Below the pieces are notes generated by a model, which ran no database searches, had not been told where the DNA came from, and worked only from the letters and a program-made list of their open reading frames with translations. Of a stretch of 64,000 nt of DNA, positions 48,550-60,804 are shown in pieces. Numbering within the stretch: position 1 is the first letter of the stretch; each line of letters starts with the position of its first letter. The DNA is from Rhabdophis nuchalis (Eukaryota > Chordata > Lepidosauria > Squamata > Natricidae), in assembly GCA_039707465.1 (NCBI GenBank), contig CM077648.1, forward strand, positions 22,692,119 to 22,756,118. The letters are read 5' to 3'. The position numbers were made by a program, and so were the translations under genes.

Positions 48550-49598
48550 TATATAAAAATAAGAATGATAAATGTAAAGAAGAATAACAATTATGTGAAT
48601 GTATACTTAAAATGGTATGTAAGAGAATAAAAACTAAAAAAAAAAATCCGAGGAAAGTAAAAGAAACTTTCTCCCACTCATCCCCACACTCGGGAGTTAT
48701 CAGTATTTGACTTTTGCAATTCGAAGCCAAGTGTGATCCAGTGCTCCTCGGGCTGCCTTAAAATCCTAGGGGGGCAGGGCAGGTGGGGGGGGGGAATAAA
48801 CATCCAAGGAAAGGAAGAGCTCATGTTGGCCACAGCAAGAAGCTTTCCTCCTGCAATTTTATCAAAGGAACCTTGCGGAGTCTTGCAATTGGGACAGCAT
48901 GGAAATACAAATAAATTCCAAGAACACGTACACACTCTACCAACCTTTGATCCACAATACCACCTCAAACATCAGTGTGAACTTTGCATAAAGAAATGTG
49001 TTCTATTTTCCTGCCAGCCTCAGTCTGGCTGTTTTGACTAGCGAGAGTTTTATATTTAAAAAAAAAATAGACCTGTGTATCAGTAGATTGTCACCCACAG
49101 CAAAAAAAATATATGAGAGACTCTTAAAAAGAAAAAGCAAGGAGAAATGCCTGGGATTCCTGTGTCTTAACAAGAAGGTTCGAAATAAACAATTATGTAA
49201 ATCAGTACTGACTGCTGTGATTTTTACTTCTCTGTAAATATGCATAGGTGTATGCAGATGTGTGTTTAACACCAAGCAACACAATAATAATGGCCTTTAA
49301 AAGATAGTATCAGTAATATAAGAGTAGTGATCGACATACGAAGAAACTATGATTAAGGCTGATTTATAATTTGGTTACTGATAAGGGATGAGATGTGGGA
49401 AGTTTCTTTATGGAAATGTAAATTAAATGACTGAATTTGAGGAACTGTTCCATACATCTTATATTTTTTTCTATCTCTTTGCACTTCTTCACTTTTTATA
49501 TTTTTCTTAGTTTTATATTAGTCTTTTATCTTTGCATTTGTAAACTCTAATAAAATTATTATTTATAGAAGAAAGTATGAGAAACAAAAAAGTGATTT
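48550..49598. other. Intron sequence, nothing recognised
   Basis: No feature supported. Confidence 0.5.
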
Positions 49599-49606
49599 CT
49601 CTAAAT

Positions 49607-49647
49607 CAGGGGTCTCCAACCTTTGCAACTTTAAGTCTGAAGTCCTG
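49607..49647. mobile_element. 41-bp hAT MITE remnant with intact duplication
   Basis: Reads caggggtctccaacctttgc on the left and ends agtcctg. Perfect 8-bp duplication ctctaaat at 49599-49606 and 49648-49655. Nearly the whole palindrome is lost but the target site is intact. Confidence 0.9.
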
Positions 49648-49966
49648 CTCTAAATTATGGTTTATTTGAACTGGTTACAGGCAGATAGGAAAAATCTTCT
49701 TCAAACGTCAGAAAGGAGGCCCAAGGAAGAAATAGATTACAAAACACGGCAAACCGTCCACCTTCAAGAAATAAAAATGATGGGAAAGTAAATTATATAG
49801 AGATAGTTTTTTTTTTTTAATCAAATATTATGTAAGAAGAACTAATCCAAGCCACATGAAAAGGGCCAGCTATAATAGTTCCAGTTGTATATGATTCAAT
49901 GGTATACATGGATTTCTTTTAGTAAAAGCTGAAATTCTAAAAATATTTTTATGTATTCAGCTAAGG

Positions 49967-50101
49967 CAGGGATGTCCAAACTTGGGAACTTTAAGACTTG
50001 TGGACTTCAACTCCCAGAATTCCCCAGTCAGCATAGCTGGCTGGGGAATTCTGGGAGTTGAAGTCCACAAGTCTTAAAGTTCCCAAGTTTGGACATCCCT
50101 G
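49967..50101. mobile_element. Palindromic hAT MITE, full
   Basis: 135-bp near-perfect palindrome, cagggatgtccaaacttggg and complement. Perfect 8-bp duplication agctaagg at 49959-49966 and 50102-50109. Confidence 0.95.
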
Positions 50102-50109
50102 AGCTAAGG

Positions 50110-50953
50110 AAATTGTTCTTCACCCAACTGTATTTACCTACTATAGAGAAATCTGCAAATCTTGGAAGGCATCTAGAAATATTTGGAGAATAAAGGCCTT
50201 TGGATTTTTAAGGTAACTTCTATTGCAGGGGCCAACAGGCTATGATTCATTTGTTCATTCATCAAGCCTCAAATCTGCCACCAATAAATTTGACTCTTGA
50301 GGCCCAAGCAAAAATAGAAAGCAAAAATTAACGTATCCAGAGTCCGGATAACACCAATACGATTTACAATTATCACACAACGTTTAAAAAAAGGAATATA
50401 AAGAAAACAGAAACGTATAGAAAAAAACAAGAAAGCAAGATGGCAGCAAATATAAATTTAAGAAAAAGACTTCAAACTTAATCCAGTTAATGACACCATA
50501 CTTGTACTCTTTCAAGAATAAGTTGTTAACTTATTAACTACCAATTAAGTTAAATAACAAGATGCTAATGAAAAAAAAGAATAAAGTAGCAGAGCTTTAG
50601 TTAGACAATTTGTTTTAACTGAGAGGCACTTGATCATAGACCATTATATAGAACAGCAGGCTAACGCTCCCTCCCCAGCTTTAAGTCAATTGCAGTATAA
50701 AACACAGGATATATATTATACAAAAACAGAGAAAATGTTCTCCCTCTCCAAGGAGTGGGAAAGAAAATCATGTAAAATAACATCTGTATTTCTGTGCTCT
50801 GGAAGCTTCAGGGAAGATGGACAGCATGGAACTTCTATAATACTGACTTATTTTGGTATGGCATCAAAGGGAGAGGAAGGCTGTTCTCCATCTGCTTAGT
50901 TCCAAAGCATTTTGCTTCAACCTCTTGAATCTCTAAAAATGTGAATTGGTAAG
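50110..50953. other. Intron sequence, nothing recognised
   Basis: No feature supported. Confidence 0.55.
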
Positions 50954-51160
50954 TACCGTATCTTTCTGTGTATAAGACACCCCCATATATAAGAAGCCCC
51001 CATGTTTCATGTAGTTCCTTGTAGTAAGCATAAGCCATCACTATGCAGAAGCTATCTTATTAGAGTGAGCAATACAAGAACAGGAAATACATTGCAGGAA
51101 CAATAGAGATGAAACCTAGCGTGGCAATGTGGTACAGGAAACAGCTACAATAGTATAAGC

Positions 51161-51272
51161 CTGGGGTGTCCAAACTTGGGGACTTTAAGACTTGTGGACT
51201 TCAACTCCCAGAATTCTCCAGCCAAAAGTTGAAGTCCACAAGTCTTAAAGTTCCCAAGTTTGGACACCTCTG
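51161..51272. mobile_element. Palindromic hAT MITE at a duplication junction
   Basis: Left end ctggggtgtccaaacttggg, right end gtttggacacctctg. Perfect 8-bp duplication gtataagc at 51153-51160 and 51273-51280. Confidence 0.93.
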
Positions 51273-51430
51273 GTATAAGCCATCACTGTGCAGAAGCTAT
51301 CTTGTTAGAGTGAGCAATACAAGAACAGGAAATACATCACAGGAACAATAGCAATGAAACCTAGAGCAGCAATGTGATACAGGAAACAACTACAATAGAG
51401 AGGAATGATAGTGCTGCATATAAGATAGAG

Positions 51431-51512
51431 CAGGGGTCCCCAATCTTGGCTACTTTAAGACTTGTGAACTTCTGCTCCCAGAAATCCAAGTTGCCAAGTT
51501 TGAAGACCTCTG
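51431..51512. mobile_element. Palindromic-family hAT MITE, 82 bp
   Basis: Left end caggggtccccaatcttggc, right end aagtttgaagacctctg. Duplication agatagag/aaatagag. Confidence 0.9.
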
Positions 51513-51660
51513 AAATAGAGGCTCATCCGGCATGTGCAGCCTTCTCCTCAGCCTCCTGTGTATAAGACCCCCCTCAATTTTCAAATAAATTTTTTAAAGA
51601 AAATGTAGTGTCTTATATACAGAAAAATACAATGTCCCTAGATGTTCTAATAGGTTAGGC

Positions 51661-52174
51661 CAGCGATGGCGAACCTTTTGTGGCTGGTGTGCCAAAAGCG
51701 AGGGGAGTGCAGGTGGGGGTCATGTGCAGGCATGCCACACCCATAATGCTATGCACCAGTGCCCCCTGCTTTTGGCACTGTTTTTTCGCCCTCCTCAGGC
51801 TCCAAAGGCTTCCAAGGAGCCTGGGGTGGGCGAAAACAGCCTCCCCGCTGCCTCCGGAGGCCCACCAGAGGCTTCAGGGAAGCCTCCTGAGGACTTCTGA
51901 ACACTCCAAAGGGCTAAAACCAGCCCTATGAGCAAACCGGAAGTCCGTTCCTGAACTTCCGGTTTGCTTGTAGGGCCAGTTTTTCCTGCTCTGGAGGCTT
52001 CAAGGAAGCTCCTGAAGCCTCTGGAGGGTGAAAAAATGGCCTCAAAAGAAAGCCAAAGTCAGCTGGCCAGCTCTTGCATGCGCGCTGGCCAGCTGACAGG
52101 GCAAGCCTTGCATGCCCTGACAAATGGCTCCATGTGCCACTTGTGGCACGCATGCCATAGGTTCGCCATCATGG
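51661..52174. mobile_element. hAT element (GATGGCGAACC family)
   Basis: Left end cagcgatggcgaaccttttg, right end ataggttcgccatcatgg. Duplication ggttaggc/ggttagac. The interior has an inverted pair around 51940-51975 (gaagtccgttc / gaacttccgg) and repeated aggcttcaggga units. Confidence 0.92.
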
Positions 52175-52182
52175 GGTTAGAC

Positions 52183-53344
52183 CAATGCTGTTTGGAGCAG
52201 ATAAATCCTATTGGTGCCAATCCACAGAGGCTTAAAGAATTAACAAGGTTTTTAAATCAAAACCAGCACTTTAAATTATAGCCATAAAACAATCAGGAAA
52301 CAGTACAGTGCCTGCAGAATTGCAGTGATTAAATGATGCAAGTACATTTGTACCATCCTTTTAAGTTGAAAAATTGATATATTTCTTCTATAGTCAAAAA
52401 AGAAGTGCAAGATTAGAAAAGGTGGAGAGACCATAGAATCACTAAGAGTCTGACACAACTGAATAGATAACATTATCATCATTTCTTCCGTGTTTTTTTA
52501 AACAGCAAAAGAGGAAAAGTTCAGATGTCCCTTTCCTGGTTCAGAGACAAGTAATAATTAAATTCTCACTCATTTCGGATGAAATTAAAGAATCCATATT
52601 ATCTCTCCCCTCTCCCAAAATATAGCAATAAAGATAAAAGAATACAGTTTTTTTAAATGTTCTAACAGAAGCTAAATAAACCTAACAATAAGAAATCGTA
52701 TTGTAGTCATAAGAGATTTAAAAAACATACGCTTGAGATTTTTGTATCATATGTTTATACTACAAATTGACATCTCTGACAGAATAATGTTTCATTCTCA
52801 TAAGTGCCAGTCTTTCATAGTATAATTTACTTATAGCTGGGGACGCAGAACCTGTTTTGTAAGGTGGTTTAAGTTTAAGAACATAATTGTTTAACTAAGG
52901 CGCTGCTGGGTTTTGTTTTTTGTTTTTGCATAACAACACAAATCAATTAACTTTACTGTTATTTAATTAGCTAATTAGAAACCAACGTATAGATCAAAGA
53001 ACGCAAGAAAGCCCTGCATTCTGACTGCAAGACTCAGCTGTTAAAACAGCTGCTAAATCTATCAATTCTTAGATTAGTTACACAGCAAGCAGTGCAACAT
53101 AACCTATAATCTCCCAAGTTCACTGCTTCAGAAGTTTGCTGCTCTGCTTTCTTAGGTTCAGCCCCAATGACTGAAATTCTTTTGCTTGCTCTTGTTTCAA
53201 ACATCAAACAATGCAGCCCTTTTTGCAAATGTGGTTTGGGGACCACCAGCAATGCAGAACCAGCAGTTCCCCGATGTGCATATCCTAGGAACAGTGTGGA
53301 CGTGAAGAGTCAAGCTTGAAACAGTTAAATATTTCTTTAAAAAA
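52183..53344. other. Intron sequence, nothing recognised
   Basis: No feature supported. Confidence 0.5.
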
Positions 53345-53449
53345 GATTTATTTATTTAATTTATTATTATTATTTTATTTATAAAATTTATTGGCTACCA
53401 TTATTTACCACTGCAGGCTAATTCTGGACAGCTTACAATCATAAAAAAT

Positions 53450-53487
<38 letters not shown>

Positions 53488-53930
53488 AAATTAATACCAG
53501 CAAATGCTACCATCCAATTACAGATTGGGGGGTGGGCAGGGGGGGTTGGGAGTAGGATCTGCTGTTAATTGATCAACCACATCCACTGTGATGTTCTCCC
53601 ATTGGTGCACCAAGCTAAGTGGCAAAGCAAGATCTTTAGACTCTTACGGAAAGTCAGGAGGATTGGACCCAACCTCACACCAGGGGCTAAGATGCTCCAG
53701 AGGCCAGGAGCAACAGCGGAGAAGGCCCTCTTCCTGGCCCTCACTAATCGGAATAATTAAGGGCCCGCAGCATGCCACTCTGCCAGCAGAGGTGGAACGG
53801 GCCAATGCCAGTGGGATGAGATGGCCTCATGCCATGAAGGACTTTAAAGGTGATGCCAACACCTTGAATTTGCATCGTGAAGTAGACTGACGGTCAATGT
53901 GGCTTGTGTAATAGTGGGGTTACATAGGTA
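53345..53930 (-). mobile_element. CR1/L2-like LINE 3' end, second subfamily
   Basis: Tail of tttatttattta type, a (CA)n tract (53453-53486), then the antisense coding end: gcggagaaggccctcttcc, catgccatgaaggactttaa and gccaacaccttgaat. It differs from the 'ctccctctcccc' subfamily. Confidence 0.82.
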
Positions 53931-54530
53931 ATATATAGACTGAATAGTCAGGCAAAATTCATATTGGGATTTTGAAAATAAATAAATCTTAGCTTCATCT
54001 ATTTGGGGACTCGGTCTACCATATCATTTTGGTTTAGTTCACATGACATGTCAAATCAAGTCTTGACTGACTGAATCATGATTCACTTAATTACTCGGTT
54101 GCTTCCAACTCACATGACAAACTGAATCATATGCTAGCAATACAGGTGGAGTTTGTTAAAATGGGATTCAGGGTATCAGTGTATAGTTCAAAGAGTTTCT
54201 CTTAGTGACTCTTACCCAAAAGATTCACTATATAGTCTGACTTCCAACTCTAGTATTTTTCTGCCCTGTGCAGACAGAGTTCCTTAATTTATTCAATAGC
54301 TATGTTCCGTTCTATATTTATTAGAAGAAAGTTGGAATAAGGATTTTTTCCCCACATGATTAGTTGGAACTTTTCTCCAGACTCTACACACACTTGAGTA
54401 TTAGACTTTGGTCAACACAAAGTCCCTTTAATTCCATAATGTACATGAAATCACTGGGGTTCTACAAGCCATCTAAACCCACACAGAAATAAGCCATGGT
54501 ATATTTAAACATGAACTGATTGACTATACT

Positions 54531-54753
54531 GAGGTGGCACAGTGGTTAGAATGCAGTAGTGCAGGCTACTTCTGCTGACTGACTGAGTGCTACCTGCAAT
54601 TTGGCAGTTTGAATCTCACCAGGCTCAATCTCACCATCTTTCTGAGGTGGGTAAAATGAGGATCCAGATTGTTGGGGGCAATAGGCTGACTCTGTAAATC
54701 GCTTAGAGAGGGCTGTAAAAGCGCTATGAAGCGGTATATAAGTCTAAATACTA
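54531..54753 (+). mobile_element. tRNA-derived SINE with L2-like tail
   Basis: ggtggcacagtggttagaat, gtttgaatctcaccaggctc, ggtgggtaaaatgaggatcc, gaagcggtatataagtcta. Same family as 14329 and 16408. Confidence 0.9.
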
Positions 54754-57700
54754 TTGCTATGCGACAACCACCTGGGCCCAGACAACACATTAAGTGAAAA
54801 CCAAATAAACCACATTATAGTAACAACAACAAAAATCTCTATTACCAAATGTCTGAACTTAGTCCCAATGAGTTTTGGACTATTTTTCTTTGGGGCATGT
54901 AATTCTTTTTTAAAAAATACACCAGGACTGTCAGAAAAGTGTTAGCCTTGTTTATGAACTCTGACTAGTTTGCCACTTTTGAAGAAAAATAAGTATCTCT
55001 GTTATTAGGGTTGAACTTTCCAGTTCTTCAGTTGTTTGAAAAGAATCATGGAAGTGTGTTTACAACACTGAAGAAAAGTATAAGCATGTACATACTCTAA
55101 TTAAACTGTAATTGTTTCAGAAAAGAGTCAGGGAAAAGATCTCTACAGCTTTAGAAGATCATCTTTCCATATTCTAAGAAATCCAACAAAATGTATTAGT
55201 GTATGACTGAAAAGCTAAAAGTGTGTGAGTGTAAACAAATTTACCTGCTATGTTATTTTCAATATATTACCTAAAAGTTATTTCTCTGATGATAGGACTT
55301 TTACTTCTCAGTCTCTCTACACTGCTCTTCATTTTTATAAACAACTATTTGCTAACCACAGGTTTAACTAAAATCAACATGGAAATCAGTTCATAAACTT
55401 TTTGCCATCATACTTCCCTTCAGTATAAACTAATGCACCAACTTCCCCTAAAAATCAGAACAACAAAATGAATCCAAATGAACAATAAAAATAATACAAT
55501 GAAACTATGGGAAAGATCCATTAATTGTAACAATGTACAATGAAAAAGTTTTTCATACCTGTCACAATCTCTCCACTCCTCAAGGGAGGTACAATGTATA
55601 GTTTTAGAAACCATGAACTAAATATCAAGACCTAAAATCATTTATCATAGATTGATGCTCATCAGCCAAAGTGGATGACTTAAAAAAAATGTTTTTCAAG
55701 TTCCTGTCCAAGAGTTTTAAACTGGATAGTTATGTCTCTAAAGAAACAGGTGTCATTTTCAATTCTAATCTCACTGGCGTCCAAGCTTGCTATATCTAAT
55801 GAAAAACAAGTCATTATTTTTGCTGACTTTTAGATCATTCAAGCAAATCAAAAATAGCATCAGCTTAGAGGATGCTGGAAGATGAAACCTGACTCAAATA
55901 AATAAGTTTTATTGTATTTGATTATAAAAGATTGCTCGGCACAATGCAGAATTGGGATTGGTTAAGGTCTGATGGAAATTGTCTGGGAATTACATATTTT
56001 GTATCTCGAACAACACAAAAGAAAATTGAGATACAATTTCAATACAATTTTCTCTATATCTAAAACTAACTTTTACAGAGATTACTCGGTGGCCTTGAGG
56101 AATCTTGCTATATAGGTAAAATTATTAACGGAGATCTGGGACATTTCCTAATTACTGATAGCAGAACTAAAGCACCATGAAAACAGAGGTTCCAACTACC
56201 CTGATTTTTTAAAATCAACATGAAATTAATATTTAGAGGATATAAAATGTACATCATAAAAATTCTTGTGTAATTTTAATACATAGCACAAATGCCAACA
56301 TATGCATTATGTCAGGATATCAACTGAGGCAAAAAAAATGTACCAAATTTGATAGTCTTCAATAGGACTGATTCAGATTTAATCCTGGGGCTGCAAATTA
56401 TTTGAGTTGTGGAAGAAATCTCTCTTTCTGTGTGTGTATGTACCCGTATATGGAGAGAGCTGTGAACACTTTTCAAAGCAGCCCTATCAACTCTTATTTC
56501 TTTACCGACTCGTTCATTTGTTCAATTTGCATACCACTCATCTCATCTATGTGACTCTGCAAGGCACTTTCACTTCTATTCTTGCATGTGGCAAAGCCCT
56601 TCTTTCAACTACACACTATCCCCTGCCATAGAAAATCAGCCTGGGAAGCAAAGGGCATGCCACTCTGCAATGATGGGCATGCCCAATTATGTCTTTGTTA
56701 TATGCCACACATGCACTTAATTGCTGAATGACATTAATAATTATAGTGGTAGCAACAAAACCTATTGCCTTACTACCACCTGGCCCAGATTTTAACTTCC
56801 TTGGGGACCTTGGCAAATCAATAAACTACACATTACAAGAGAATGAATGGGTATCACCTCTGTTTTTTCTTGGCCTACTTTAATGCATACACTATTGGGA
56901 ACAGGATAAAAAAAAAACAAAGGAGGTAGCAAGCTGAGAATCACAAATATGGATGGATATGCTGGAAATTAAACCAATATTTTTAAAAGTTGAGACTCTG
57001 AGCTTTCCCCCTGTTCTCTTTTTCCTCTACATTAGAATTCTTTTAATCTCATTCGCTTTTGTCCTACTTAGGAAGAGCCTCATAAATTTTGATAAGTTCT
57101 TATTAAAAAGGGGGGGGGGGAACCCTGAACCAACAAAATTCTCACCCAATGCTAGCAATAGCATGATCTGCAGATGAACGTTTTTGGCACAAAGAATCAG
57201 TGTTGCATATGTGGAGTGTGCTAGTGTCCTCATTCTTATGCTCCTGAAACCACAGTGCCATTCCTTGTACAAACAGCACTTAACAGCACAGCAAATTTCA
57301 GAGGGGCTCTTTCTAAAACTACCACTTCAGCGTATAGCAAATCAACAGCAGAGTATCCTACATAATTCGTGGGCGGGTGAGTGGGCGAATTGGGTAATTG
57401 GTGGGTAGGAGAAATGCAGCAATAGTTATCTGTTAGAAGAGAGACCCTTTCCAAGTGTTACTACACTGCCTGTGTAGTAACACTTTCCTCTGCAGTGTGT
57501 GTGTGTGTGTGTGTGTGGCTGAACTGCAATATTAGCATTTGTCAGATTTTTCTCTAAAGCGCGGTGTAGAGAACGAGGAGTTCATGACAAATCTACACAT
57601 ACACTCAAAATGCACAGAGGTCTACGAATGTTAATTACCGTACCAAGACACCTAAGCAGATTTAAATGTGGGAGTGATAAAATCCATGCAGGAAAAAAGG

Positions 57701-58476
57701 GTCCATATCTTTTGGCACTTTGAAAATTCATCCATGCAGCAAAAAGGATTATTGCAGCATTTGAACTGGATGTTGGACAACTCCCCAACCATTTATGGTC
57801 ACTTACAGTAAATTAAGAACCATATGCTCATGTCTTTCTTTAAAAAAATGTAATCTCTTCTATCAGTTGAACTGGCATGAACAGAGATTAAACTTTAGCA
57901 TGCTAAAAAAGTAAAATATGTTAAAGAGGACTTGTTCATATATAGTCAAAACCATGACACTGGCCACAATCTGTACACAAGCCTCCATATGTGGTATAAA
58001 AACTGTCCTTGGTATCTAAAACAAGAACTGTGATTTAAAACGTAGCATCATTTAAGTAATTCAATCTCAAAAGCCATTTGAAGCTCGTGTCCATATGAAA
58101 AAAAAAACCCAGCTCTATTTTTCTGTCTATTTATCCATTTAAAAACCAGAACTTTATTTTATTTTGTATTATTCATGTTGAATTTTATTGTTACATTGTG
58201 AGACACCTATAATCGTTTTGAATCAGGAGGCATTTAAATGAATAAATTAAAATTGAACTTAATTTTATTTCCATGAAATACAAACAAATGGATCACTCCA
58301 TTTTTACTTCTCCCATTTTTTTTCATTCATTTAGTAATATTGGTTTCTAATGATTAAGAAATATAGATTAAGCTACAAAATCTACAGATACATAAATCAA
58401 TCCACTTCAAACTAAATCATGTTTTCCTTAAACACATTTTATTGAATAAGCTACTGGTGCCTGGATTCACACAACA
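54754..58476. other. Intron sequence, nothing recognised
   Basis: 3.7 kb with no repeat termini that I recognise. It holds a poly-G run (57111-57120) and (TG)10 (57498-57517). Possibly the most nearly unique sequence in the window. Confidence 0.5.
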
Positions 58477-58484
58477 TGCTAAGG

Positions 58485-58767
58485 CAGTGTTGAGGAATTT
58501 TTCAGCACCGAGTGCTGAAATGGGAGTGTGTGTCCAGGCGGGGAAAAACAGCTCCCCAGCGCGCATGCATGTGCTGGTCATCTGGTCTTCCAGTTTCTGG
58601 TGTGTAGCCACATGTAAAGACCAATGGGGCCGTGAGTGTAAAGACCAGATGGCCAGTGTGCATGTGTGCAACGGAACCCGGAAGAGAAACGGGTGACAGC
58701 TGTTGTGCCCGGAGAGGTGGCTCTGTGTGCCGCTTCTGGCATGCATGCCATAGGTTCGCCATCACAG
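58485..58767. mobile_element. hAT element (GATGGCGAACC family)
   Basis: Left end cagtgttgaggaatttttc, right end ataggttcgccatcacag. Duplication tgctaagg/tactaagg. Confidence 0.9.
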
Positions 58768-58833
58768 TACTAAGGCAAAATAAAAATAAAAAGCCATGAG
58801 TATGACACAATATGTGCATTTAGTCCCATAGAG

Positions 58834-59144
58834 CAGGGGTCTCCAACCTTTGCAACTTTCAGTCTGAAGGACTTCAGCTCCCAGAGTTCTCCAGCCAGCA
58901 AAGCTGGCTGGAGAAGTCTGGGAGCTGAAGTCTTTCAGACTTAATAATAATAATAATAATAATAATAATTTTTAATTTTATATCCAGCTCTCTCTCCCCA
59001 AAGGGACTCGAGGCGGGGCACAGGCACTTAAAAATACAATTAAAACCACAGACAGAATACAAAATTAAAAATGAATTAAATTACTCCTGCGCTAAAAACC
59101 CATAAACTAAAACTACTTAAAGTTGCAAAGGTTGGAGACCCCTG
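58834..59144. mobile_element. Palindromic hAT MITE with a nested LINE
   Basis: Left end caggggtctccaacctttgc, right end ggttggagacccctg. Perfect 8-bp duplication ccatagag at 58826-58833 and 59145-59152. The right arm is split at agactt|aaagttg by a LINE fragment. Confidence 0.95.
58943..59114 (-). mobile_element. CR1/L2-like LINE 3' tip nested in the MITE
   Basis: (AAT)n tail, then tatccagctctctctcccca and gaggcggggcacaggc. Flanked by a short duplication actt (58939-58942 and 59115-59118). About 172 bp. Confidence 0.92.
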
Positions 59145-59454
59145 CCATAGAGTGTTGAACTGATGAATTAATTTTAAATAAGTAGCCATTACTTCAAAAA
59201 TTATTCCATCTGTGAATCTTGACTAGCTTACCACTGAAAGGAAAAATGAGAGAGTTCTCTTATCAGAGAGAAACTATCCAGTTTTCAGTTGTTTTACTAA
59301 GAAAACTGGTGTTTACATTAACTGATTAGTCTACACACCAAAACATTTTAAAAGAATATGTGAAGCTTTAAAAGAATATGTCATAGAATGGACTGCAAGA
59401 AAGCAAGCAATGACAAAAATAGTTTTGCACCATATTTAGCAACTTACAAGGAAA

Positions 59455-59602
59455 GAAGAAGAAGAAGAAGAAGAAGAAGAAGAAGAAGAAGAAGAAGAAG
59501 AAGAAGAAGAAGAAGAAGAAGAAGAAGAAGAAGAAGAAGAAGAAGAAGAAGAAGAAGAAGAAGAAGAAGAAGAAGAAGAAGAAGAAGAAGAAGAAGAAGA
59601 AG
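59455..59602. repeat. (GAA)n microsatellite, about 49 units
   Basis: About 148 bp of uninterrupted gaa/aag on the plus strand, read as TTC in the PPP3CA sense. It makes spurious poly-Arg, poly-Phe and poly-Leu frames. Confidence 0.98.
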
Positions 59603-60330
59603 AGCAGTTCTGAAAAGACGTTCAATCCCAGAGGCAATGTTATACTGGGCTTTAAATGAAAACACTTGCAACACAAGAGGAACATTGAGCAAAACAGACA
59701 TTTCCTTTAGTATAAATACCCAATTTTAAGCATGTCTCCAGTCCCAGTCCGAATAATACTGAACAGGCACCATTTCAGCTTTAAGTGGGATTGCGGGAAT
59801 GAGTTAATTGTTTATATTTTCTGCCACAAAACAAGTAACCAAGTACAGCTGGCACTTGTTTACTAAGCAACCAAGAACCACCAACCTGCAAAATACTGCA
59901 CTCTTAACTCCAAAGGGAGTCTTTAAGTAAGAATTGTCTCTGACAGCCTTTAAAAAAAAAAAAAACACCCAATCATACCATCTAGTAGATAAAAGCCAAG
60001 CTACATACAAAATATTTTGGGATGTGGAAGAACATCAAAGTAAGCCACTAAGCTCTTGGGAGTTTGTTCTGCCTTAGACAAGTATGCTATAATTATTTTT
60101 TCAAAAGCAGGAAAATCATTTTGGCATTTGATATGTGCGTGCATGTTGGTGTGAAAATGTGCCTGTTTGTTTAAGAGCTCAACAAAAGGTGAAGAAAGAT
60201 GCAGGTACATTAAGTCTGCTTATCAGGAACAGTCCTGGATCAAGTTATATCCCTGCTTACAGGAATTGTTTTACAAATAGGGTTCTAATACGCTGAATGA
60301 ATTTTTATTTCCTAGTCATATCTTTTTGAT
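59603..60330. other. Intron sequence, nothing recognised
   Basis: A run of 13 A at about 59952; no other feature. Confidence 0.55.
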
Positions 60331-60802
60331 ATATTTTTCAGAGTATAAGACACACATTTTTCCCCCAAGAGGTGAAAATCTGGGTGTGGCTCATACACTA
60401 GATATAGCATTTTTGGCCTCCCGAAACCCTGCTCCCTTCACAAAAATGGACGTGCAGAGGGTTTGGGAGGATTGCAAAGTATTCCTGGGGAAGGCAAAAA
60501 CAAGCGAAAGATGGGCCATCTTTTGCTTGTTTTTGCCCCCCCCAACCCCCAGGAGCACTCTAAGGCCCCCAAAAGGCTATGCATGCACGTTTTTTTTGGC
60601 AAAAAATGATGCTGTTTTCATGAAAAGGGCCATTTTTGCTTGTTTTTGCCCTCCCTCCCCAGCACTTTGCAGGCCTCTCAAACTCTCTGCATGTCCCGTT
60701 TTTCACAAAGTAAATGTAGCATGCAGAGGTCTGCAGAGTGCAAAAACTTTTTTTTATTTACCTCTTCAAAATCTTGGTGCATCTTATACTCCAAAAATAT
60801 GG
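60331..60802. mobile_element. TIR element (CCGTATTTTTC family), copy E
   Basis: atatttttcagagtataaga, gaggtgaaaatctgggtg, internal caggagcactctaaggc and gctatgcatgca modules, right end cttatactccaaaaatatgg. Confidence 0.83.
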
Positions 60803-60804
60803 TA

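Larger units (their letters stand above)
50954..51632. mobile_element. TIR element, copy F, with tandem duplication and two MITEs
   Basis: Left end taccgtatctttctgtgtat, right end gtcttatatacagaaaaata. Inside, a unit of about 124 bp occurs twice (51030-51153 and 51274-51398), and hAT MITEs lie at 51161-51272 and 51431-51512. Confidence 0.8.

Noticed and set aside
59368..59729. Poly-Arg, poly-Phe and poly-Leu ORFs
   Set aside because: Translations of the GAA microsatellite.
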